Assembly (NCBI GenBank): GCA_035048495.1
Contig: CM068545.1
Location: forward strand, 18,572,741 to 18,636,740
Source of the DNA: Euptelea pleiosperma
Lineage: Eukaryota > Streptophyta > Magnoliopsida > Ranunculales > Eupteleaceae
DNA: 64,000 nt
Reading direction: 5' to 3'
Below the pieces are notes generated by a model. The model was not told the origin of the DNA and did no database searches. It was given only the letters and a program-made list of their open reading frames with translations. The position numbers and the translations under genes are program-made. Below are positions 1 to 13,300 of this stretch, piece after piece (position 1 is the first letter of the stretch; the number at the start of each line of letters is the position of its first letter).

Positions 1-496
1 CGTTAAATGGCTGATTGATTACAATTGAGAACACATATATTTCAATCATGTGAGAAAATGAATACATATTTTCAAGTAGAAATGAATTCTCAACTATCTG
101 AATGGGAAATAAATTCTGGGGTTAGTAGGGAAAATTATCCAAATTTAAAGGGCTTGGTTCGGAAAATTCTACCGATTTAAAATGGCTATCTAACAATGGA
201 CAGTTGTGTTTTTCACTTGACAATCAAACATGCCCTTAGTAAATTCACAAATTATTAGCTAATAATTTGTGAATTGCACGAATTATTAAAAAAATGAACC
301 GAACAACATCCGATTCATAGGTTTGAAAAAATTCACACATTTTTTAACATTTCTCAAATAATTCACAAACTTTTCCGAATTTATTCTCGGATTATTCAGT
401 TTTGAACATGAATAATCATTTTATATGAAAAATTTGTCAATATTTTACTTTTTTTTCTTTTATTTAATTTTAAGACTATTTTGCCAAAAATTTTAA

Positions 497-560
497 TATA
501 TTTTTAAATGACAAACCCGATTTATACCCGAACAGTTCCCGTACCGCACTCTGAATTGCT
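497..560. repeat. Short interspersed repeat, second copy at 36493-36584
   Basis: The block around ATGACAAACCCGA, followed by a CCCGAACA..CCCGTACCG-like part and CACTCTGAATTGC, recurs with substitutions and a small insertion inside the cysteine protease intron at 36493-36584. It is probably a fragment of a small transposable element. No ends or target duplication could be defined. Confidence 0.6.
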
Positions 561-1002
561 AATTACTGACTGTACACCCAAGAAATTATAGGGATAAAAC
601 AGTCAATTAACACACAAAGTGTGAAGGTCAAGCTCCCCATATCAAACCTCAGTATTCTTTTATGAGTGAAAGAGGAGTTAGCCTTGGTTGATGTGGGACT
701 TTAACTTGTCCTAGCGTTTTGCTCAATAAAATTTGTATTTTTCGAGCTTATTAAATTAAAAATGACCTCTCGAATTAGGTCAAGGACAGAAATAATTGGG
801 ATGAAAAGCCACCACCCCCACCTTAAAAGAGCCAATCAGTTCTTCCCAAATTCCCATTGACATTAAGATTCTAAACCATTAAAATAAACAAAGATAAAAA
901 CAAGAACCCTAATTTTTATAGGCTGTGGAGGTCTTTGCCTTGTCATCATCTACCTTAGAAGTGGTCCATTGTCCAAAAGGCCACCATCCTTGATGCAAAT
1001 CT

Positions 1003-1240
1003 AGGGTTTTAAAATGGGTTTTGTCTAGATTCAAGTATTCAACTTATTAGGATAAGGTCAGACCAATTTTTAATGAGCCCCAAGATGTCTAGGTTTGTTC
1101 ATCATCACCTGTTCTTGATTCAAAATTAGGGTTTTATATTAGGGTTTGTCTAGATTCAGCTTATTAAAGATAAGATTATAGGATTTTTTTAATGAACCCT
1201 AAGACTTGTCTTAAGTTTGTTCATACATCACCTACCCTCC
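1003..1240. repeat. Degenerate tandem duplication, two units of about 115-120 bp
   Basis: Both units carry, in order, an AGGGTTTTA start, TTTGTCTAGATTCA, an AACTTATTA-like piece, TTTTTAATGA with a CCC(C/T)AAGA piece, and GTTTGTTCAT followed by CATCACCT. The second unit has small indels, so the duplication is not recent. Confidence 0.55.
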
Positions 1241-1622
1241 TTGGTCCCATACAAGACCAAAGCCTTGTTTGCACCAATGACACAGAGACAAATGTTGGGA
1301 GAAGTTCTCTACTTAGTTTAGAAGGAAGTTTAACACTTTGAAAAATTTTAAATATTTATTTTTATCCTTTCCCGCAAAAAAAAAAGTTCAATAGAAAATA
1401 TTTATAGGACATACTAGCAGTCTGACTTGTAGTTTAGGGTTTAGACTTTAGAGCAAGGTTTTAAATTTGATAAAATTTCCAATATTTTCAAGTTGTCATG
1501 TCAGGCTCTGTATGGTTGCCCGGAATAAGTTTTCTTGATTTTTGCATGTAAATGTAGTAAAACGTTTTCTATATGAGCATTTTTTTATAAAACTTTTTTG
1601 TTGATTACCATTCAGAGCCTAA

Positions 1623-3044
1623 GGTCCTGCTTGGTTCACTGCAAATATAGTGCAATGCACACACTTGCCACAATTTTGGGATTGAAAGTGATTGGTTGGA
1701 GGTGTGCAATGAACTGCTGTGCAAGTGGTTTACAAGCCCTTGCAGCGTCCTTAACAAAATAGATGCAAGGAAGTGCAGCCCAAAAACTGCTGCAAGCAAG
1801 TGCATTGTGTTAGTTCAACATTTTTTTTTCAAAAAAAAAAATAATAATAATAATAACAACAACAACAACTACCGTGATTATTTATTATTATTATTATTAT
1901 TATCTTTTTATTTTATTTCTTTATTTTTTAGTTTTCTATTTTTCACATAAAAGATGAATCAATGGTTGATTTTTGGTGAGGATGATCTCTTTGGCGAGGA
2001 GATCTTCCTCACAAAAATTCAAGTCATTCCGATATTCATACACAGGTTTGGAAGTCGAAGAATTATGGACTTGTCTATTTTTACCATGTAACTTGAAAAC
2101 CACATTTGAGGGGGTTAGAAATTTCAGAATGTGCTGATTTTTTGTGGGGGTGATCTATATGGTGAGGAGATCATCCTCACAAAAAATCAGCCATTGATTT
2201 ATCTTCTAGGTGGGTACGCCAAAATGGTTGTCCCCCGATCCCAACCCTTTTTTTATATAGCTGATCGGGGTCCCCTAACCCCAAGCTTTCGCCTCCAAAA
2301 CAATAATAATAATAACAATGATAATAAAATAATAACAATAATAATTATAATCAAAGTTTAAAAGGGGTCGTTATAACGGTATAATAGACTTGGGGCATTA
2401 TCATTTTTTCCGTTATAAGAGCCCTTGTTAGAAAATTTAATGCTCAGGGGCAAAAAGGGAAAGTAACGGGGAAAACGAAAAAAAATGGTGCTGAAATTCA
2501 AAATTTTAAATTTGAATAAATTAAAATAACTGAAATAATGTCCTTTCTTTTTACAAAATTTTTCAGAAAATAACGGTAGTTATAACTAATAACGGGAAAA
2601 AAATGGAAAATAATGTCAGTTATAACGAAAATAAAAGTTGTTTTTTTTAAGTGTTTTAATTGTACAAACGTAATGGGGGGAGGTCCGAATCCGTTATAAC
2701 GGCAATTTTTTAAACAATGATAATAATTATAATTAATAATAATAATAATGATGAAATCAACAATGATAACAATAATATTATAATTTTTTTTTTTGTAATC
2801 AACAATAATATTACAACAATAATTTTATTGTGCACTTTTTTTTTGTAAAATCAAGAAATAAAATAATCCATTGCATTCATTTGCAATGCACTACCAACCA
2901 ATCAGCTAAACTTTGTTTGCATCTATTTACATGGCGTGAACCAAACAATTGTAAGTGACTTACATCACAAATGATTGGAACCCAATTCATTGTATTTGCA
3001 TTAAAGTGCAAAATGCACCCAAGTGCAGCGAACCAAGCAGGGCC
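1623..3044. mobile_element. Tourist/Harbinger-like non-autonomous element with nested insertions
   Basis: The ends are inverted repeats: GGTCCTGCTTGGTTC at the left, and the reverse complement of the right end reads GGCCCTGCTTGGTTC, both followed by CTGCA. They are flanked by TAA on each side (1620-1622 and 3045-3047), the target duplication typical of PIF/Harbinger. The 1.4-kb interior has no transposase ORF. It is AT-rich, with TAA/AAC/TTA microsatellites (about 1840-1915, 2290-2360, 2700-2760) and a nested Mutator-like MITE copy (1950-2256). Confidence 0.65.
1950..2256. mobile_element. Mutator-like MITE, family M1, left end truncated
   Basis: This belongs to the family best seen at 39918-40313: GATGAATCAATGG, TGATTTTTGGTGAGGATGAT, a central part with GACTTGTCTATTTTTACC, then the inverted arm ending with GTGGGTACGCC and a CCCGATCC..CCC terminus. 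The outer left terminus is missing. It lies inside the 1623-3044 element, so it inserted later. Confidence 0.6.
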
Positions 3045-3047
3045 TAA

Positions 3048-4754
3048 GTTTCAACCAACTTCGACTAAGTCTTACACAAAATTTCCAGTATATTGGCTGG
3101 AATTTCAAATTTTCAAGATTTCGATATATGAGAGGATGGACCCTATTCCGCCATATCACATCACTGCCTACAATTGACCATATCAAAACCAAGAGGCACC
3201 AATAATTATAACTCATCATGGTAGGGACATCATTATTGCCGACATAATAACTTCTATAAGAAACATCGACATGGATTATTTAAAAAAGAAAAAAGTTTCG
3301 AATAGTACCTAGGAGGACGTGCTTGTTAGAGGAGACTAGTGCTCATCGTATTCCGTTCGCTTTTTCAGCTTGTTTTTTTAGGAGGCCTCCTTGTCCTCAG
3401 CTTGTCCCTTTGCTTTCTTCAATAAAGCTTATACTTAAAAATAAAAAATAAAAACCCTAATATCTCTATATAACAATAGAAATATTTTTCAAAAAAGGAT
3501 AAATTTTATGTATTCTAAAACACTTATAACTGCTAAGCTGGTTTATGGAAAAAAATGGATCCCACCAAAAAGCTCTTGCCGAGATCTTTACAATGATACC
3601 CATTGCTAATTGTTTGGATCTAGTAATAAATTTCAAAAGTTAAAAAAATTACAATGCCCTAAAAAAAAATTATTTTATGACAGTAGTTGAAGTTACCCAT
3701 TTACCCTCTCAAGAATATTCTTCTTTACTTCGTACCCCAAAAAACATTTTGTCAAGGTACTTGTCAAGTGGAGAGGTGTTAGTCTGCTACTTCGCTTACT
3801 AGCACCAATCAATAAAAGTGAACTCAATCATGTGGTGCAAGTGCCATCCTTCTAATCTTTTTCAAATCACCCCACAAAAAGGATTGTTGTCTTAAGGTAT
3901 TTTATATTCTGCAAGTACTGTTCCGTAAGGAGTTTACTACTAATTAAGTCACAGCCTTACGTGTTAAGAGTCAATGACATTTTTTGTTTGTATAAGTTTG
4001 TACAGTTTGTGTTGGAGTACAACTTGTATTGGAGGTACTTTGGATATTTCATTATGCCAGAGATTATATATAATTCGTTGAAGGATCGTTGACGTTTCAC
4101 TTATACATTGAGAGATTGAAAGAGAAGAAACTATTGTAAATCTAATTCTTTAAAGAGTGAACGTAAAATTGATGTGTTTGTATGTTTAATCTTTTCGATT
4201 CTCCCTATTTTTTTTGGTTGGTGACGATTTTCAAGAGTGTCAATTTGCACCCGATTAACTGATACCCGATAGGAATCAGTCTCAATTATCCTAGTTCCGG
4301 AACTAGCTATTTAGAACATAACCTAAAAAGTCCCGCAACCGAAGTATCTAATAGGCTTCGGTTCTTTGTACACTAATATCTGGACCAAACAGGCAATTGA
4401 AATTGGTAGGACCTAGATCTGACATATATAGTAGTGAAAAAGATGTTAAATTTTGTCGAAAATTTAGTATGAAAATTATTTTACTTCTTTATTTGTTCAT
4501 ATTTATTATGTAACACAAGGGTACCCAATACTCCATAGAAGAACCAGATATATCAATTTTGGTTCTTGGTTCACTTTTTTTAAGAACTAGAACTGATAGG
4601 AACTAGATCGTCATACCGAACATAATGGGTTAAAGTTTTAAGTACATTGATACCCGGAAATGGCCCCATGGCATGTGATATAACAACCTATTATCAAGGT
4701 AGGAAAAGATAAAGCTTGGCAACAAAAAAAGAGAAAATATAAATAAATATATAT
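3048..4754. other. Gene-free stretch with possible LTR and hAT remnants
   Basis: No coding region is visible. At about 3990-4200 the sequence resembles the transcribed part of a retroelement LTR. At about 4236-4660 a degenerate stretch begins with GTGTCAATTTGCACCC and contains GGAAC/GTTCC words, resembling the hAT-type MITE at 19824-20222. No clean ends were found for either. Confidence 0.4.
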
Positions 4755-5155
4755 ATAGAATGACTCATGCTATTCTTATTAAAAAAAATTCTTATTAATA
4801 AATTACTAATGGACGTGGGTAGGGCCCACATGTAGATGAGTTTAGAGTTGATTTTTGGTGAGGATGATCTCCTCACCATGGAGATCATGCTCACCAAAAT
4901 AAGTAATTTTTAAAACTTCTAACCCTATCAAATATGGAACTAAATTTAACGGTGAAAATGGATGGTCCAAATTTTTTCAATTTGTAATCCACTTTTCACA
5001 AGGTTGCAAATGTTGGAATGGGCTGATTTTTTATGCGGTTGATATCCATGTTGAGAAGAATATCATCACCAAAAATTAGACATTAACTCATCTGCATGTG
5101 AGCCCCACATCCATTAGTCATTTTATTAGTAAGAATAGCTGATTCATTCTATCCC
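4755..5155. mobile_element. Fold-back MITE related to family M1
   Basis: Long imperfect inverted arms: the left begins ATAGAATGACTCATG and the reverse complement of the right begins ATAGAATGAATCAG. Both continue with TATTCTTA, ACTAATGGA and GATGAGTT. The inner part carries the M1 subterminal palindrome GGTGAGGATGATCTCCTCAC. The AT-rich flanks make the target duplication ambiguous. Confidence 0.6.
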
Positions 5156-6720
5156 ATATATAATTGGAGGGGAAAGCTTGGGGTTAGGCAAACTGGAAGG
5201 CATGAGAGAACCGAAAAATATAAACATATTGTTTCTAGGGGGGGGGTTGGCAATTTTCAAAGGGACCCAGCCAACTGATTAGGTCACAAAAAGAGCAGTA
5301 ACAGTCGGCAATGACAACTGCTATAAGCCAACTGTTTCCAACTAACAACTGTGCACCACATTTTTCCTTCTTTTGTCATCATCAATCCAAATCATGGGTC
5401 CCACTGTAATACAATATGCAACGCACTGTAACAGCTCAAACAGTTATACAATATGCAAACTGCCTATTTCCTCGTTAAAAAAAGGACTGTAGTCCTCGTG
5501 GTTAATCAAAATACAATGAACCTTTTTTTCTTTTTCCTTTTTCGTGGGGGAGGGGGGTATGCAAACAGGTGAGTGGTCAGTGGGTGAGGCGTGTTTTGGA
5601 CCCACGACACTCACAAACCTCACCAACTTAGCAAGTTGGCACCTTCCTTATGGTTAGCCATTCATTGATTTTGATTTATGACCATTTTAGCCGTACCAAA
5701 AACATATAACCAACAAAATGTCACATGGCATACTCTCTCTCAGGCCCCACTTGAGCCCATCTTGGTGGATCCACACCAATAAACATCATGATTGGTGATT
5801 TTTCTAGCCATTTATTTGAGTACCAAAAATAATGCTCGATTCCACCAGCTAAAATCCCCCCATTAAAAAAAAAATAATGCTCAAATCCAACGCCAAGATG
5901 GGACCGTGATTCAAAAATTTGACGCCTTGACTCACCTTGAGTTGGGTCCTGACCCGTGCTTCAGCCTCAAGGACGTCCAACCTAGGGTCCAGATCGTTGG
6001 ATGATCTTTGGATTGGTGTGATTTGAATCTCGTTAACCATTGAGTGGCCGATCCAGATATTTGTGGTGTGAATCTCAAAGATCATCACCAGTCTCGACCT
6101 AGGGACGACGCCAGTAGGGATGATGGTAACACTCGCCCAAAGGATTAAATGCTCGAATGTTTCCACAAACAATTTCTTTTCCCGTGGCTTTGGAACCCAT
6201 GAGACCCCTTCGTTTAAAAATTAATTTCTGCAATAGCTCCCGTTGTGCATAAAACACAAGCACGGCCACTCTTTTGGGGCCACAGAGCCACGAATGCTTC
6301 ACCCACCCCTTGATGAACCTACACAAAGCAAACCAGCCTGATTCGTGATCTATAACCATTCCATTTGAATACCCAAAAAATGCTCGATTCCAACAGCAAA
6401 TCATTCATAGGTCAGTGGTTAATGATCACATCAGACTGATTTTTGGTGGGTAGGTCCATGTAAAACAAGCAATCAAACAACCTAATTGGAAAGTGCGTGT
6501 GTTGTGCAAGTTTGGTGTGTTTAAGAACGTAGTAGTTGTAACAAAGGCTGGGCCAATAATTCATAGGTCAGTGGGCCTAAAGTGTTTGCCACATTTTTAT
6601 GCGCTCACTGCAGAAAACTTGTCCACACAAACTTTTGATTGATGCCAAACCTATAAAAGCCTAAAAATCATCCCCCACCCACCAAACTCCAAACCATTCA
6701 ATCAATGGGAAAACTCTTAG
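5156..6720. other. Gene-free stretch with fragments of dispersed repeat R2
   Basis: No gene is recognised. The phrase AATGCTCGATTCCA occurs at about 5830 and 6376, and further R2-like phrases (TGATTTTTGGTG..GTAGGTCCA) occur near 6436. R2 is best seen at 41790-42130. The rest is unique, AT-rich sequence. Confidence 0.45.
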
Positions 6721-6721
6721 G

Positions 6722-6882
6722 TAGGGACCGGGCTGTCATCTTGAGGACAACGTCCTCCCAAGGCTCCAGACAATTGGATGGCTTGGGATTCGTAGGGTAT
6801 TTATCTCAAGGACCATCCAACAGTGTAGGCCTATGGAAGACATCGTCCTCAAGATGACAGCAACACAGCTCTATCCCCTGAG
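6722..6882. mobile_element. Small fold-back MITE (about 160 bp)
   Basis: GCTGTCATCTTGAGGAC near the left end is matched in inverted orientation by GTCCTCAAGATGACAGC near the right end. The outer parts (GGGACCG and CTATCCCC) are less well matched. No target duplication was resolved. Confidence 0.5.
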
Positions 6883-7029
6883 CAACTATAACTACCCCTG
6901 TATGGATAAATCTTCCCCACTTTTGCACCTTAATTTTAGTTGGTATCATATTTTTAACTTTCCAACTTTTGGCTATAGAACTGAAGGTCAAGATCCTTCG
7001 AAGTTATAACAGTCTGATTCAGGGACTAT

Positions 7030-7112
7030 ATCCAACTGAAGAGTGAAGAGGTGAAGAGTGGAGAGTGAAGAGGTGAAGAGTGAAGAGTGAAGAGTGAAGA
7101 GTGAAGAGGAGC
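7030..7112. repeat. Minisatellite of 7-bp units (GAAGAGT)
   Basis: About ten units of GAAGAGT, some extended with GAGGT, run in tandem. The array lies about 285 bp beyond the stop codon of the DJ-1 gene, which is transcribed toward it. Confidence 0.8.
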
Positions 7113-7394
7113 CTCAGCCAGCTACCCACTTGAACAGTGCAGGTCAACTAGTTGATTGACCACATGAACATCGTTGGCGCAGGCTTCGAGTTGAACTCAA
7201 ACAAACTTGAGTAGTTACACAGACTTTAAAAACTTATTTCATATAAACAAACTCGCTTTTTATATTTTTATTTAGTATAAACAAACTCCTAGTGTATATT
7301 ACTGCATACTAAATTTCATATTTCAGTATGCATTCAGTTTTCAAATTCTTCACATACTAAGTTGTAGTAATATAGGGGAAAAAACTCACAAGCT

Positions 7395-10300
7395 CTACGG
7401 ATGTGTGAAAACCATACTGTTTGCAAGCTCTAATGCTCTCTCGCGCCCAAAGAACTTCTCCACAATTGCCAGTGAAAATTCCATTGAAGTCCCGGGGCCT
7501 CTGCTGGTGATGAGGTTGCCATCAACCACAACCCTGTTCTCAGCTTCACTCTGATCCGAAAGTTTGTTGCACATGGCTGGATAAGCTGTGGCCTTCTTAC
7601 CCTGTATTGAGAGCAAAACATATTTCTCAACTGAAAAAACTCTATATAAAGAAAGCCCACATAGGAGAACAATGGATGAAACCATGGTGCAGGTCATGCC
7701 TTGAGTAAGCCGTGGGGCTCTAGGACTAAAGCCGGGGATGCACATATTGCTCCATAAGGTCTATTTGATTCCATCTGCTTTTTTAGCAAATTTACCAGCT
7801 TTTCCGAGTTTGTAAAAGCTTGAGCACCGGGAAGTCCACCCTACAAATACTCAGGATAAGCTTGTAAGAGAGAGTGCATACGTTTTAACAGGTGGTTAAG
7901 CAGATTGGAGGATAGTAAGTCTTGGCTCAGAGGGAAACCCAACTAACCGGCAAAACGATTAGGTCATATGAGAGCTTAGCAGCCTCATCAAGCTGCATAT
8001 CAGCCACTAGTTTCGCTTTACGGGAAGCCGTAATTTCTATTTTATCTTCAACAGAGGCCACCACCACATTTGCCTTGGCTCGCCGCAGAATATCAATGAT
8101 CATGACGGCTTCCATCTCCTCTGTGCCATTGGCAATTGGTACAAGAATCTGAAATTAAGGCACAAAGATTTAAAAAAAAAAAAATAATTGTAAATAGCTT
8201 GTAACTAGGAGGGACAACGGAAAAATGGAAGACAAATTTACAAGGAAATCACAGTAAGGAATGGCATTATCAATCTCCTGCCTTGATAGCTGCCTAGTGC
8301 CAAAATCATTAACAGTGTCCCAATCTTTGGCCATCAGATCAATCTCAACAAACCAAAAGTTCTAGACAACTAGGAAAGAAAATAGAAAGACATTGAACCA
8401 AAAAAGAATCACATAAAAACTCTCCTCAGAAAAAGGAAGTGCATTTTGTCCTCTGCGGAGGCAAACAGGCAACAAACCAAAAACGGTACAGAGAAATTCT
8501 GAGGCATTACAAAAATGAAACATATAGACAAAAAATACACCACAAAATATGTATTTAACATCCAGCTCTCTCTCATTGCAAAAAAAAAACATCCAACTCT
8601 CACCTGAGGAGTGTTGTTGAATGTCCACTTTAGCGAGTTTAGCTCAGTCATAGTATATACATCTCCATGATTGGAACGCATTACCTGAAAAGAAAATCAA
8701 TAATCATGCCCACGAAACAGGACATGAACATTATATCGCAAAAATAAATACAACAACATCACTAAAGATAGGAAAAACATAAATTTCGATAAAAGTAAAT
8801 TTGTTATTGATTCACCAAACAACTATAGTCAGCTCATATTAGATGCCTATTTTCAACTAGTAAAAATTTACGATGCCTATTTGGTGAAGATTAAGGTTAA
8901 GGATAACAGTTTAGGATAACCTTTGGCCTGTTTGGACAGATTCAAATCCTGTTTGGACATCCAAAAAGTTAGGTCAAAATAAGTATCAGGGGAAACAGTT
9001 GAGTTCCTCTTCTCCAAATCTCGAATTGGAGACGGCAAAAATTTAGCATCTACCCATCTCTGAACACCACCACAGAAGATGGCCTCCATCAATTAAAGGA
9101 GAACTTGTTTGATCTCTTGCTTCGGTTTCTTCGGGTATTTGTCATGCTAAATCCTCCAGAACTTGTTCAAATTCATGCATTTGCTCGGCCTTGAATTGAT
9201 AGATATCATACACATTGAAAAAATAGAAACAGCGTCAGACTCACTGGCAAATTCAATCTCAGATTCTCAATAGCATTTTCATTAATCATACAGTCCAATT
9301 TTCTGTGTTGTAGGTTCCTTCTCATGATGAAGATACACCAAAACTAGATCCCCTTCTTTGAAGACCTTCTCCAGCATCTTCGTACCACACATTTTTCTCT
9401 TCAATGCATTTCTTAATCTTCGCTTGTAATTCAGGAAAATGCTTAATGTAGCCTTCAGAGTTAAGTTTGTGACAAACCCAACATGATATCCACTGGAACT
9501 ATCAGCCAAGGAAACTAAGTCCAAGACAAAAATGGGGACATTTCATTTTCTATTTCCATCCCTGCTGTTGGATTGATAGTGTTGTAGAATGCAAACTCTA
9601 CTAGGGGCAAAACCAAATCCTAGCTAGTCAACAAGATTCCTTAACATATCTCCTATGCTCTAATTTAGTTTGATGGTGGTAAGCACTCGAAAATTGTACC
9701 TTCATTCCTAATATTGCCCAAAGGGTACGCCCAAAATAAGAAGAAGAAGGAACAACAACAAAATAAGAAGAAAAAGAAAAGTGAAGTTCAGCCCCACCAA
9801 TAAAACAAATACAAATGTGGCCACATCACATTTCACAGTCTATTTGAACCTCACCCCCACCCCCACCCCTCACTGCTAAAAGAAAAGGGAAATTTTTGTA
9901 TGATTTGCATCACATGCCAGTTAAAACATTTGTTAAAGAATCAACCTACCCTTTTCACATATATGAACTTTTTGCACCTGTAACCTACCCCACACATACT
10001 TTAGTTTTACTGCCCAGATGCGTATCGTGGCACACCATATGTCACTGCCATGCGATCTCCATCATTCGTATCGCCCGATATCTAGTGGCGGAGAACATTT
10101 TGTAGGAGTCTGCCTTTTTGTGTCGATCAATTCAGGCCTGCTTGATCATAGCCTTCCAATTTACATCGATCTAGAGATAAAATTTTGATGGGGTTAAAAA
10201 ATAGATGACTAGCATTCAGAGAAAATGACCATTCATCTTCGAGGATATTGCATAAGATAAGAGAACTCCAAGACTATGATACTTGACCAGGGACAACTGA

Positions 10301-13300
10301 AAATGATCAGTAGGCGCGCCACATGTATGAACTATGAAGTTACAACCAACCTTCATGGAGCTACACACCACCATAAATATCACTTTCCAATGATTGTGAC
10401 AATATCCAGCGATTCTTTAATAAATAAGCATGAACCGATTCAGAATTCAGTCACACATGTCCAAATGTTATTGAATCCATAATGAACAGTCTGTCTTGAT
10501 GCCTATTAATCCCATAACCTCAAGTGGGATGCTGACATCACCTGCTTCAAGGGAGGTTTTAGCGGTGATTCAACCTTAGATAAATCATACTAATGTATCT
10601 TGTGAAATACCAAATCAACCATTTCCTTGGACAGAACGTCAAGATCTTAGCCCACACCGCAGTCCAAAAGAAAAAAAGCAATCTTGGTAGGTAACTTAGA
10701 ACCCCAAACAAAACGGGCCGGGTAGTTCTCATTGGAAAATCTGCATAAGACCTTGAACGAGGACCGAACCGAGAATCTACCGTCTATCAACCATCTCCAA
10801 ACAAAACTATCCGGCATCGAAAAGAGGGAACAATCCTACATGCGACACAATAAACCAAACACCGTCTTGATCTCCCAATTGTTGAGCCTTCTTCTAACTC
10901 CAAGATTCCAATCCATAACATCCCCTTCCCAATCCGAGCAAGCTAGAACAGAACAACTCTTCTTATCAGATCCGGAATAAATATGGGGGAACTCCTCCGT
11001 AAGAGGGGATATCGCCGCACCACCTGTCCTCCCAAAATCTGACTTTATCTCCGATCCCCACTTTATAAGACACCCCTTCGCAAAACTTCAGGAACGTCTT
11101 CATGATACCCTCTTCATACGCTACACCCGTAGGTAGAGACAACAACTATCCCATCCCACTCAAAAACCGACACCCCGTATTTACCTGCAATCGCCACCCT
11201 CCATAAGCTCGAATTTTCCATTCCAAACCCCCATAGCCATTTGCCCAATAATGTTGAGTTCATATCAGATACATTTCTAATTCATAGGCCTCCCTAAGAA
11301 CAGTAAAAGAAGTCAACTTATCGGTAAGCTTGCAATAGATCGAGGTTCTTGGATGCTATCGACCTCTTAGAGTGCACCTCCTAGGATTCAACAATATTCT
11401 CTTCGGTACCAACATTGTATGAAGAGATGAACTCATTGTATATAGTATTCCAAAAGCATGTTGCAGAAAATAGACAATAAAAATTAAGAGATAAGAAAAG
11501 AGAAGAGTGGTGTTCTTACAGACTTTGAAAAGAAACTCCAATTAAATAAGGAGTCCTCCCAACGGACGCATCCCATTCGTGGGACATATAGATACCCACG
11601 AATAAGTGTGTGAGGAAGTTACACAACGGTAGAAAACTGTTGCGTAGGAAAACTAACACAACAGTAGAAAACTGATCAATACTGAGCACCCAGACCCCTT
11701 TCCCGGAGAAATCCATTTGCCAGGAAGAGTCAAAGGCAGATGACTAAAAAATCATTGCATAAAAAGATAGGTTAGAAGATACCCATTGCCCGTGACCCAA
11801 GCCTAAGCCTAGCCCAGCCCAGTGTGGCATGGCGTGCACGAGTGTGTGTTTTGGTTGTGCAGAGTTGTCCCAAGGGGCACAAAATTGGGATAACCAAGGG
11901 CTCCACCCTTTGGTTCAACTCTCATCCTTATATACTCAAAGAGTCCCACTCTCCCCAGCAATGTAGAATTAAAACTTTCCACAAACTTGAATCCAAGAAT
12001 AGAAACAAGTTTTCATTTTCCCATCAAAACATGCCAATTCATCAAGAATAAGGCCATAGTAATCATTTGCTCCTCAATTGTTAGTGCTCAAAAGAAATTG
12101 AAAGAAACATCTTGGTTATTGGGATTCACTTTTGAGTAATGTTCAAACCTATTTGTTGTACCTTTGATCCTTCTGCTAGCTGTATAAGTGCAGACATGGG
12201 AAATGGAGACATCAATGTTTAGAGTGAATTTGACGCAATAGATTTTTTGGTACTGAATAAAACAATTGAATTTAGCGACGAAACATTGAACAATTTCACC
12301 TAACTGAATCCTTTCAACTAAAGAACAATAGAGCAAGCGATAAGATTAATCACCTCTGCCTCTACTGAGATCCAGTTCTCTTTCATGGAAGCTCTGCTAG
12401 AGCAATCTCTGCGAGAACTTCTGAAATCAGAAACAAAGCATTTGAAGTGTGATGACTGATGAGAGATTGAAAGCTTTTTCATTCTTCTACAACGACTTGT
12501 TGTAGGGCTGAAATGCAATGGTTGAACGGGATTTATCCTTAAAGAGGATTTTGAGCATAGATGGGAAATCTTTTACGCCTTTTGCAGCTAGAGATGAAAG
12601 CAATTCAGAATCACCTATTCAGAAACAAGGGAGATGAAACTACAAAAACTTTTCTCACTCCTAGGGTTTTAGATTTGCAAAAATTTTAGGGTTTCTTAAT
12701 TAGTGACATTTCCCACAAAAACAAGAGGAACCATCATGACAAGAAGTTGAAGGGTTGTAGGAGTTTCATTTGAGGAGATGGGTAGTCTTTGGATCACTTG
12801 AAAGCCAGAAAGATCATCATTGTCGATTTTTGTTCGATGAGCAAGCATAGTGGAGAGTCGGTCAACCACTTATTATTGCACTGCGATACTTATCAGAAAA
12901 AAAAAAAAAAAAATTCTTGCACTGCAATATGGCTAGTGGTGTGGGGGCGTTCTTCGCAGTGTTTACTCCAACCCATCCCTATGATACAGTAGTACATGTA
13001 TCAATGAGAGTTGAGTCTGGGACTCTTAATACTTTCTATAGTTGAATTGTTCCAATGGGTGTAGTGATACATGACTCTTGATAGAAGCACATATACGAGT
13101 ATGGAAGTGGGACCACTGCCTATGAGAATTATGGCTAATTCTCTAAAACACTAATGAAACCTAGGAAAGATCAAGGTCGCAACAAGCACAATCGTAAGAA
13201 CTCACTTGTTTACGGAATAGTCATGTGTGTAATCTATTATCTCAATTTTCATCATAAAATTGGATAGTTCAAGACGAACGTTCACTGACCAGCTAGTACA

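Larger units (their letters stand above)
1..1622. other. AT-rich gene-free stretch
   Basis: I see no coding region here. It is AT-rich, with short ORFs only. It contains a short interspersed repeat (497-560) and a degenerate tandem duplication (about 1003-1240), both listed separately. Confidence 0.6.

Noticed and set aside
1696..2361. Small ORFs with poly-Asn runs
   Set aside because: They are produced by AAT/AAC microsatellites inside MITEs.
7030..7112. GAAGAGT repeats as a possible CRISPR-like array
   Set aside because: The units are contiguous 7-mers without spacers, in a plant nuclear context. It is a minisatellite.
12088..12518. Two minus-strand ORFs between the inverted repeat arms
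   Set aside because: No recognisable motif, AT-rich composition and no splice or promoter context. Considered chance ORFs.
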